Positions 15,414-21,367 of a stretch of 21,367 nucleotides of DNA are shown piece after piece (positions within the stretch are counted from its first letter, which is position 1; each line of letters begins with the position of its first letter). Both the position numbers and the translations under genes were made by a program. The notes under the pieces are model-generated. The model had not been told where the DNA came from and ran no database searches. It saw only the letters and a list, made by a program, of their open reading frames with translations. This stretch comes from an uncultured Chloroflexota bacterium (GTDB taxonomy: Bacteria > Chloroflexota > Dehalococcoidia > UBA3495). The DNA is taken from assembly GCA_913031095.1 (NCBI GenBank), contig CAJWGH010000004.1, positions 1-21,367 on the forward strand, given 5' to 3'.

Positions 15414-16539
15414 CATTTCAGAAACGACCGCCATCATCGCTCTGACCCGCAACGGGGCCGTTATGGCTCGGAAGTTGGCTGGGTCCCTAGAACGAGAATC
15501 AACTCTCTTCATAGATCATCGTTTCCGTCAGGAATGCGACTCAGGCGAGGCCTTCGGCCTTCCCTTGAGGCCAGTAGTTGAGCAGGCATTCTCCAAGTAT
15601 TCCAGCATCGTAGTTTTCCTTTCAGTTGGAGCCACTATCCGCCTATTGGCACCCCTGTTAGAAAGCAAACAGGTCGACCCGGCGGTGGTCTGTGTCGATG
15701 ACGCAGGTAGATTCTGTGTGAGCCTGATCTCGGGTCATGTGGGTGGAGGCGACCGGTTAGCGGAAGAAGTGGCAAGCTATCTCGGTGCGAGAGCGGTAAT
15801 AACATCGGCCTCCCACACTTCGGGAACACTGGCGGTAGATCTTTTTGGCCGTGAATTTGGTTGGCGAACAGAGGCCGATTCAATTACTATCACCCGCGCT
15901 AGCTCCGCCGTGATTAACGGCCAACCGGTCGGAATATGGCAGGGGGCAGGCGAGCCCAATTGGTGGCCTGAAGATAAGCCGCTGCCGGGCAACATCACGG
16001 TGTATCAAACCTTGGAAGACCTAGCAGCTTCGGCCTGTGCCGCTGCCTTAGTCGTCACGGACAAGTCCGATCCGTTGGACACGTTACTGGCGGACAAAAT
16101 CGCCGTCGTATACCGACCCCGGAGCTTAATGATTGGCATGGGTTGCCGCCGAGGTGTACCGGTTGAAGAACTCGAATCTCTGCTCATCCAGACCTTCCAA
16201 GAGAGCAACCTTTCTTTGCGGTCCGTCGGTGGAATCGGAACGGCAGAGATCAAACGTAGCGAGCCCGGACTGGAGCAATTGGCAGAACGTCACGGCGTTG
16301 ACCTTTCGTTCCTTCAAGCGGACGAGCTAAACGATGTGTTTGAAACCAATCCGAATGCAATCACCTCCAAATCAGAACGGGCCTATGGACTTGTCGGAGT
16401 TTGGGGAGTAGCAGAGCCTTCCGCCTTATTGACCGCTGGAGCCAGCGAATTACTGGTGACCAGGAAAAATACCGAGCGGGCAACCGTCGCAGTCGCCCGC
16501 AAGAATTTCGACGCGAAAAAACGTGATACAACTCCATAG
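15394..16539 (+). CDS. cbiG: Cobalt-precorrin-5A hydrolase
   Basis: This 381-residue CbiG opens the delta-lactone of cobalt-precorrin-5A and releases acetaldehyde, a step found only in the anaerobic route. I chose ATG 15394, inside the end of cbiF (20-nt overlap, GGAG upstream). It places AIIALTRNGAVMARKL at the N-terminus as in relatives. An earlier in-frame ATG at 15325 would add 23 residues unlike the family. The central domain has VGATIRLLAPLL and GRFCVSLISGHVGGGDRLAEE from about residue 105, then AVITSASHTSG. The C-terminal CbiG domain starts near 244 with LMIGMGCRRGVPVEELE and ends with VWGVAEPSALLTAG. All three known parts are present. Confidence 0.94.
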   Translation: MATERDNISETTAIIALTRNGAVMARKLAGSLERESTLFIDHRFRQECDSGEAFGLPLRPVVEQAFSKYSSIVVFLSVGATIRLLAPLLESKQVDPAVVCVDDAGRFCVSLISGHVGGGDRLAEEVASYLGARAVITSASHTSGTLAVDLFGREFGWRTEADSITITRASSAVINGQPVGIWQGAGEPNWWPEDKPLPGNITVYQTLEDLAASACAAALVVTDKSDPLDTLLADKIAVVYRPRSLMIGMGCRRGVPVEELESLLIQTFQESNLSLRSVGGIGTAEIKRSEPGLEQLAERHGVDLSFLQADELNDVFETNPNAITSKSERAYGLVGVWGVAEPSALLTAGASELLVTRKNTERATVAVARKNFDAKKRDTTP

Positions 16540-16552
16540 GGAGAGCTAGTTA

Positions 16553-17344
16553 ATGAGCACGCCTCAGGAAAACCCAGGAAAGATACATCTCGTTGGTATA
16601 GGCCCAGGTGACGCCAAGTACTTGCCGTTGGCTGCCTCAGAGGCCCTAGCCGAGAGCGACGTCATAGTTGGGTTCAGGGCATACATCCAACAGATAGAGG
16701 GCCTAATAACCAGTAAAGAAGTAGTCTCAATGGAGTTGGGCCAAGAATTGGAGCGCGCGGCATCCGCGGTGGATTCAGCCTATGCGGGAAAAACAGTTGC
16801 TGTAGTGTCATCCGGTGACGCTGGCATATACGGCATGTCCGGGCCAGTATTCCGGGTGCTCACCGACCGAGGCTGGGACGGCCAGAGCCCGTCAGTACTG
16901 ACGGTACCTGGCGTTTCTGCCATGCAGGCGGCCGCAGCGGTTATTGGATCACCCCTCATGCAGGACTTCTGCGCTATCAGCCTTAGCGATCTGCTCACAC
17001 CGTGGGAAAAGATCCGTAGCCGATTAGAGGCAGCCGGGCAAGGTGACTTCGTGGTTGCCTTATACAACCCTCGGAGCAAACGGCGGCAAAGCCAGCTTCT
17101 CGAAGCTAGAGAGATACTGCTCAAGCACAGACCCGGCAAAACCCCTGTAGGTTTGGTCGGCGACGCGTTCCGGCCCGGTCAGAGGGTCAAGATCACCAAC
17201 CTGGATGAACTTAAGAAAGATGCCGAATTTGTAGATATGGTAACTATAGTGATTATCGGAAATTCCACTACATACCTGCATAACGGCAAGGTTATAACCC
17301 CAAGAGGCTACGAAGAGAAAACGGGTACTGGACGATTCCCGTAG
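16553..17344 (+). CDS. cbiH: Cobalt-precorrin-3 C17-methyltransferase (ring contraction)
   Basis: This 263-residue tetrapyrrole methylase adds the C17 methyl and contracts the ring. Signatures are IHLVGIGPGDAKYLPLAA (AdoMet loop at residues 15-20), VVSSGDAGIYGMSGPVF, TVPGVSAMQAAAAVIGSPL, FCAISLSDLLTPWEKIRSRL and FVVALYNPRSKRR, which together identify CbiH/CobJ. The length is that of a simple CbiH, with no Fe-S or precorrin-reductase extension. The ATG at 16553 has AGGGAG upstream and lies 13 bp after the cbiG stop. It is the last gene of the run. The following 228 bp contain no convincing terminator. Confidence 0.95.
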   Translation: MSTPQENPGKIHLVGIGPGDAKYLPLAASEALAESDVIVGFRAYIQQIEGLITSKEVVSMELGQELERAASAVDSAYAGKTVAVVSSGDAGIYGMSGPVFRVLTDRGWDGQSPSVLTVPGVSAMQAAAAVIGSPLMQDFCAISLSDLLTPWEKIRSRLEAAGQGDFVVALYNPRSKRRQSQLLEAREILLKHRPGKTPVGLVGDAFRPGQRVKITNLDELKKDAEFVDMVTIVIIGNSTTYLHNGKVITPRGYEEKTGTGRFP

Positions 17345-17572
17345 GCATCATTTTATTCGGTCAGACCTCCCGACTGGCACTCCACGGTTACGTAACTCGC
17401 CTTCAGCAACCTCATCGGCTTTATTGGAGGCATCTGTTTCTACTCATCTTGCCCGTATATTGCTCAGTCGGCCCGTCCGGTTAGTCTTATCTGTTGACCT
17501 GGGCCCTTTCATGTAGACCGTGTACAATCCAGCCATCCACGAGCGGACCTTAAAGAGGAGCGCAAACACACG

Positions 17573-18718
17573 ATGAAACGCAGTGAATCCCGTATATTGA
17601 CCACGCACACAGGAAGTCTGCCGCGCTCTCCCGAACTGCAGGAGCTACTGCGCTCCAGACTTGACCCAAAAGAAGGTGAGGTCGAGGAATACCGCACAGG
17701 CGTCGACGAAGGCGTAGCCGATGTCGTGGCTAGGCAAGCTGAGATAGGCATTGATGTCATCAATGACGGGGAACAAGGACGCGTCCAGTACGCCACCTAC
17801 GTGAAAGACCGCCTGACCGGCTTTGATGGAGAGCAGGTCCTCCGGGCGCGGCCAAGAAAGGACATGCTAGATTTCCCGGAATTCGCTTCCCAAAGTGGAG
17901 TATCTTCATCTGCCACCATACCTTGGCCGGCCTGCACGGGGCCCATCGGATGGAAAGACAGAGATGCTGTTCAGAGGGACATCCAGCGCCTAAAAGTAGC
18001 CTCTTCCAGCGTAGATTCAGAAGAAGTGTTCATGACCGCGGCTTCACCTGGGGTGATCGCCAACTTTCTGCACAATGAACATTACCCCTCAGATGAGGCC
18101 TATCTGTATGCATTGGCTGAGGTGATGAAGGAAGAGTACAAAACCATAGTGGATTCCGGCCTGCTCTTGCAGGTCGACTGTCCCGACCTAGCCATGACGA
18201 GGATTACCGAGTTCTCGCACCTGAGTGACGAAGAGTTCATCAAGATAGTTGAGATGCATGTTGAAGTGCTGCAATACGCTCTGGCCGGCCTCCCAGTAGA
18301 CCGGATGCGGATGCACTTGTGCTGGGGTAACACCGAAGGGCCACACCACTATGACGTACCTTTGAAAGAGATTGTGACCATCGTCCTCAAAGTGCCGGTA
18401 ACCGCGGTCTCATTCGAGGGCGCCAATCCTCGCCATGCCCACGAGTGGAAAGTCTGGCAGGACGTCAAACTTCCCGACGGCAAAGTGATAATCCCTGGGG
18501 TGCTTGATACCACCACCAACTTCATCGAACATCCAGAGTTGATCGCCGAGCGTATAGTCCGCTACGCGAGTGTGGTCGGCAAAGAAAACATGATGGTAGG
18601 CAGCGACTGTGGCTTTGGGACATCCGCCTGGGGAAGGAGAGTAGAATCCCGGATAGCCTGGGCCAAACTGGCGGCCATGGTTGAAGGAGCCCGATTGGCC
18701 AGCCAGGAGCTTTGGTAA
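17573..18718 (+). CDS. MetE-like zinc methyltransferase (cobalamin-independent methionine synthase C-terminal family, UROD-like barrel)
   Basis: This 381-residue protein matches only the catalytic barrel of MetE. It starts with RILTTHTGSLPRSPEL. The zinc ligands of the family can be located as His248 and Cys250 (RMHLCWGN), Glu282 (SFEGANPRH) and Cys346 (GSDCGFGT). Such short proteins transfer methyl or alkyl groups to or from a thiol. Named relatives include core methionine synthases that take the methyl from methyl-corrinoid donors, and epoxyalkane:coenzyme M transferase. Substrate prediction within this group is unreliable. The ATG at 17573 is preceded by AGAGGAG (17551-17557), which is somewhat far. 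A TACAAT at 17523-17528 might be a -10 element, without a good -35. It lies 228 bp after cbiH on the same strand, so a link to the corrinoid made by that run is possible but unproven. Confidence 0.85.
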   Translation: MKRSESRILTTHTGSLPRSPELQELLRSRLDPKEGEVEEYRTGVDEGVADVVARQAEIGIDVINDGEQGRVQYATYVKDRLTGFDGEQVLRARPRKDMLDFPEFASQSGVSSSATIPWPACTGPIGWKDRDAVQRDIQRLKVASSSVDSEEVFMTAASPGVIANFLHNEHYPSDEAYLYALAEVMKEEYKTIVDSGLLLQVDCPDLAMTRITEFSHLSDEEFIKIVEMHVEVLQYALAGLPVDRMRMHLCWGNTEGPHHYDVPLKEIVTIVLKVPVTAVSFEGANPRHAHEWKVWQDVKLPDGKVIIPGVLDTTTNFIEHPELIAERIVRYASVVGKENMMVGSDCGFGTSAWGRRVESRIAWAKLAAMVEGARLASQELW

Positions 18719-18738
18719 AGGCGCATTAGCGGAGAAAG

Positions 18739-18951
18739 TCAGTCTTGCTGCAACACCTTGAAGTTAAAGGTGATGCTGCGAGTGATAGTTCCGTCGAAGT
18801 CCCGCTCTGAGCCGTATTCCTCGGTGGACAGCCGCAACTCCATCCCCAAACCGCGCATGTCGTTAGCTAATGCTTCCACCCGCCTGCGGACCTCATTTAT
18901 ATCTTTGTCGAGCTCTGACTGGTCGTCTGTCGCCATCGGTCTGTCTGACAC
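18739..18951 (-). CDS. Small hypothetical protein with helical N-terminus
   Basis: This frame encodes up to 70 residues from a GTG at 18951. An ATG at 18936 would give 65. The N-terminal half is charged and heptad-like (ELDKDINEVRRRVEALANDM), suggesting a short coiled coil. The C-terminal half looks like beta strands (DGTITRSITFNFKVLQQD). No family was recognised and there are no cysteines or membrane segments. It lies 65 bp after the SDR stop on the same strand. The opposite frame is serine-rich and looks like a shadow. The ribosome site is weak, so this call is tentative. Confidence 0.5.
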   Translation of the reverse strand: MSDRPMATDDQSELDKDINEVRRRVEALANDMRGLGMELRLSTEEYGSERDFDGTITRSITFNFKVLQQD

Positions 18952-19016
18952 CTAAGCAGGACACTGCGCCCATCGCCCAGCGTCCTGCTGGATTTCCAGA
19001 ATCTGTAGTGGGGCTT

Positions 19017-19835
19017 TTAGTAATAGACCGCGTTTCCGGAGCCGCCACCGGCCATGATTACCTCTCCGGTCACAGCCCATGACTTGTCTGACGCCAGGTA
19101 CGCGGTCAGAAAGCCAATCTCCGAAGCGTCGACCATCCGGTTGATGTGATTTCCGCGCGGAGAACCGTCGGCGAAGTCCTGGGCTTCCGCTTCTGCTGGG
19201 CTGACACCCAACGCCTTGCCACGTGCCTCCAGCAGGCTGGGGGTGCGCTCGGTCCGGGTTGTCCCCGGGTGGACGCAATTCACCGTGATGCCGAACTTGC
19301 CCACCTGGGTCGCAAGTGTCTTGGTCATATGGACCAGCGACACATTGCGCGCGCCGCCGCTTAGGTTGCCAGCGTTCCGGGCGTTCCCGCCACTTATGTT
19401 GATGATCCGGCCCCAGGGCTGCTCCTTGAGGAAGGGAAGGGCTGCGCGGGTACAGCGGAGCGCTCCGACATACTTGACATCAAAGTCGCCTAGCAGTGCA
19501 TCTTCGTCAACGGTGTCTATAGGCCCAACTGCATTAGGAGACCCTCCGGGCAGTGAAGCGCTGTTGACCAGTATGTCCAGTCCACCCAACTGTTTGGCCG
19601 CGTCTGCCATCACCCGGTCCACATCCTCGCGGGAGGTGACGTCCAAGACCATGGGAATGACCTTGCGGCCAGTGACGTCCTCGATCTCCTTCGCCGCTTC
19701 TTCCAGTGCGGACTGCGTTCGGGATGCGATGACCACATCACAACCCTCACGAGCCAACTCCAAGGCGATGGCCTTGCCGATGCCACGGCTACCGCCGCCT
19801 ACAAATGCTTTCTTGTCCTTCAATCCTAGATCCAT
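19017..19835 (-). CDS. SDR-family protein lacking the canonical catalytic Tyr
   Basis: This is a 272-residue Rossmann-fold protein of classical SDR length. The cofactor loop GGGSRGIG is at residues 13-20, and Ser38-Arg39 after the second strand suggests NADP(H). LDV at 64-66 and NSAS at 91-94 (usually NNAG) follow. In the catalytic tetrad Asn-Ser-Tyr-Lys, Ser148 (NISGG) and Lys172 (MTKTL) are present. The position four before Lys is Val168 instead of Tyr, and Lys121 (DVKYVG) stands where Asn is usual. VHPGTTRTER at about 188-197 is the usual post-catalytic segment. SDR subgroups with such changes exist, but their chemistry is mostly unknown. The ATG at 19835 is supported by AGGAGA seven bases upstream. 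It follows the MFS gene by 109 bp on the same strand and may share its transcript. Confidence 0.9.
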   Translation of the reverse strand: MDLGLKDKKAFVGGGSRGIGKAIALELAREGCDVVIASRTQSALEEAAKEIEDVTGRKVIPMVLDVTSREDVDRVMADAAKQLGGLDILVNSASLPGGSPNAVGPIDTVDEDALLGDFDVKYVGALRCTRAALPFLKEQPWGRIINISGGNARNAGNLSGGARNVSLVHMTKTLATQVGKFGITVNCVHPGTTRTERTPSLLEARGKALGVSPAEAEAQDFADGSPRGNHINRMVDASEIGFLTAYLASDKSWAVTGEVIMAGGGSGNAVYY

Positions 19836-19944
19836 GTTTCAGTCTCCTATCAAACCGCTGAATTACCCACCGCCTTAGCCCAGATACTGGCCGCATTCTA
19901 CACAACGCTAGTAATAGCGGCAATCGCGACTCGCCCACTCGCAG

Positions 19945-21351
19945 TCAGGGCGTTTTAAGGGTTGTTTCCTCGACATGCCCTGCGCCGCCGGGCCTAGCCT
20001 TAATCAAAGCCAGTACCGAAAGCACGGGCAGGGTCATCATCACCACCATGCCCAGAGTATAGGTACCCGTCAGGTCGTGAAAAATCGCCAAGGGCAGAGG
20101 GCCAATCGCCGATGCACAGAAGTTGATGGTCATGGCCGATCCTTGCACTCGTCCCAGGCCGTGACGCCCATAATAGTGTGCCCAGATGACGCCCTGCACG
20201 ATGTGGTGCGCACCACCCGCAACCCCCATGACCAATACGTACACAACGGCCATCGCCACCGAATCCACGGCCACTACCAGCACCAATGCCACCAGAAGTG
20301 ACACCATGGATAAGGCATAAAGGGCCTTAGGACCGATGCGGTCCACCACGAATCCCGCCGCAAGAGAGCTGACCGCCGACGACCCAGAGAAGATCACAAA
20401 TACCCCAGCAGCCAGGGTGGCGCTCAATCCCTTTTCTTCGAAAATTGACGTCTGGTGAAAGACCAGTGCGGTGGACACTATACCCGGCGTCCCTAGAGAC
20501 AACGCCAACAGCCAAAAATTCACGGAACTGAAGACACGCACGTTCCGGCGCAAACCCTCTGCCGCTTGCCTGGTCTCAGATATGGGAGGCTCGTCCTTGC
20601 CATCGGGAAACATACCCATGTCTTCGGGCCGGTTCCTGACGACCAATATAGTCACTGGAACTATAAGGAGAACGGCCACCGTCCCAATCACACCGTAGGC
20701 CTCGCGCCAACCGAAGTTGTCGATCAATAATCTGGCGAAGGGCGGGAATATGGCGCTGGACAACACCGCTCCCAATCCCATCATAGCGACGGCCCGCCCT
20801 CGGCTGGACACGAACCAGGTGTTCACCAAGAGGATAGAGTTGATGCCCAAAGAACCTTGGCCCAGGGCCCGCAGGCTTGCGAAGGCCACATAGAACAGCA
20901 CTATGTTGGTTGCGGTCGCCATTCCGAAACACGCCGCACCAAAGCCCAATCCGATAGCCACCAGCATGGCCCTCGGCCCATAGCGGTCGGCGAGCCGGCT
21001 CACAAACGCCACTAGTACGGCGCTCATTCCGGTGCTGGCCATGTACAAGGCTGATATGCCAGGCCGGGACAGACCTGTGTCCTCGATAATCGAGTCGATG
21101 AAGATCGAGAAGACATAGGACTGGCCTGGACCGCTGCTAAAGACCACCAAACCTGCAGCGATGACGATGTACCAGCCATAGAATATGGGGCGGCCGGACT
21201 CAGGCGGGTTTTCGGTTGGGGTTTTGATGGTCGGGTCCTTGAACACCGGTTCGTGAGTGATAACGCTTAATACTACGCCAGTTGGGCCTTGTCTGTTCCC
21301 CGTTACGTCAACCTGAGATATAGTGTCTTCAGGATTGATCGTGCACAACAC
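19945..21351 (-). CDS. MFS transporter, oxalate/formate antiporter (OFA) or monocarboxylate-like family
   Basis: This inner-membrane protein of up to 468 residues has about 12 hydrophobic segments. The first begins near residue 58 with FYGWYIVIAAGLVVF and continues with YVFSIFIDSI, the opening typical of OFA/MCT-like transporters. RLADRYGPRAML is the loop 2-3 motif, GFVVDRIGPKALY its counterpart in the second half, and a central hydrophilic loop with RNRPEDMGMFPDG joins the halves. Such proteins move small carboxylates; the substrate here is unknown. The most upstream start is GTG 21351, since an in-frame TAG lies just beyond it (21355-21357), so the gene is complete in the window. The 55-residue polar N-terminus is long, and a GTG near residue 36 may be the true start; no clear Shine-Dalgarno decides. 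It is followed by the SDR gene. Confidence 0.88.
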   Translation of the reverse strand: MLCTINPEDTISQVDVTGNRQGPTGVVLSVITHEPVFKDPTIKTPTENPPESGRPIFYGWYIVIAAGLVVFSSGPGQSYVFSIFIDSIIEDTGLSRPGISALYMASTGMSAVLVAFVSRLADRYGPRAMLVAIGLGFGAACFGMATATNIVLFYVAFASLRALGQGSLGINSILLVNTWFVSSRGRAVAMMGLGAVLSSAIFPPFARLLIDNFGWREAYGVIGTVAVLLIVPVTILVVRNRPEDMGMFPDGKDEPPISETRQAAEGLRRNVRVFSSVNFWLLALSLGTPGIVSTALVFHQTSIFEEKGLSATLAAGVFVIFSGSSAVSSLAAGFVVDRIGPKALYALSMVSLLVALVLVVAVDSVAMAVVYVLVMGVAGGAHHIVQGVIWAHYYGRHGLGRVQGSAMTINFCASAIGPLPLAIFHDLTGTYTLGMVVMMTLPVLSVLALIKARPGGAGHVEETTLKTP

Positions 21352-21367
21352 TGACTACCGACTGGAG

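Noticed and set aside
17345..17572. Terminator or riboswitch between cbiH and the MetE-like gene
   Set aside because: No stem followed by T-run and no B12-box-like core was found. TTGACC at 17494 and TACAAT at 17523 are 23 bp apart, too far for a standard promoter.
18758..18955. 65-codon plus-strand frame opposite the small minus-strand gene
   Set aside because: It is Ser- and Arg-rich, typical of the antisense of a charged helical protein. The minus frame has a more natural composition.

Overview
The window looks like a chromosomal segment of an uncultured bacterium, most plausibly from the Chloroflexota (Dehalococcoidia or SAR202-like). This rests on the mixture of a complete-looking anaerobic corrin-ring gene run, a YtcJ-type amidohydrolase, an FAD_binding_2 flavoenzyme, a MetE-like methyltransferase and divergent SDR and MFS genes, with moderate GC and Shine-Dalgarno-type starts. 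The taxonomic guess is inference. No rRNA, tRNA, CRISPR array, transposase, integrase or phage gene was recognised.

Layout. Positions 1-3303 hold a divergent pair: an amidohydrolase on the minus strand (its C-terminus runs off the left edge) and a flavoprotein oxidoreductase on the plus strand. Positions 3463-6787 hold a housekeeping minus-strand unit, alaS then ruvX, with a good sigma70-type promoter upstream. Across a 337-bp divergent region lies an 84-codon SWIM zinc-finger protein with its own promoter and a strong intrinsic terminator. It is followed by an MFS exporter (7496-8866) with a near-consensus promoter and a very short leader.

The core is a co-directional run from 9019 to 17344: hemA, cbiC, cbiX, cbiD, cbiT, cbiL, cbiF, cbiG and cbiH. 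HemA commits glutamyl-tRNA to tetrapyrrole synthesis. CbiX inserts cobalt early. CbiL, CbiH, CbiF, CbiG, CbiD, CbiT and CbiC then carry out the methylations, ring contraction, decarboxylation and methyl shift towards cobyrinate. cbiC-cbiX-cbiD-cbiT are linked by short stop/start overlaps, and cbiF and cbiG also overlap. cbiE, the cbiJ/cobK reductase, the amidases cbiA and cbiP, and uroporphyrinogen-III methylase are not in the window. CbiC carries Arg where its family has the catalytic His, and CbiX carries an extra four-cysteine motif near its N-terminus.

Downstream, a 381-residue MetE-like zinc methyltransferase (17573-18718) lies in the same direction as the cbi run. It converges on a minus-strand set consisting of a small unknown protein, an SDR-fold protein lacking the usual catalytic Tyr, and an OFA/MCT-like MFS transporter. 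These look like accessory catabolism and transport genes.
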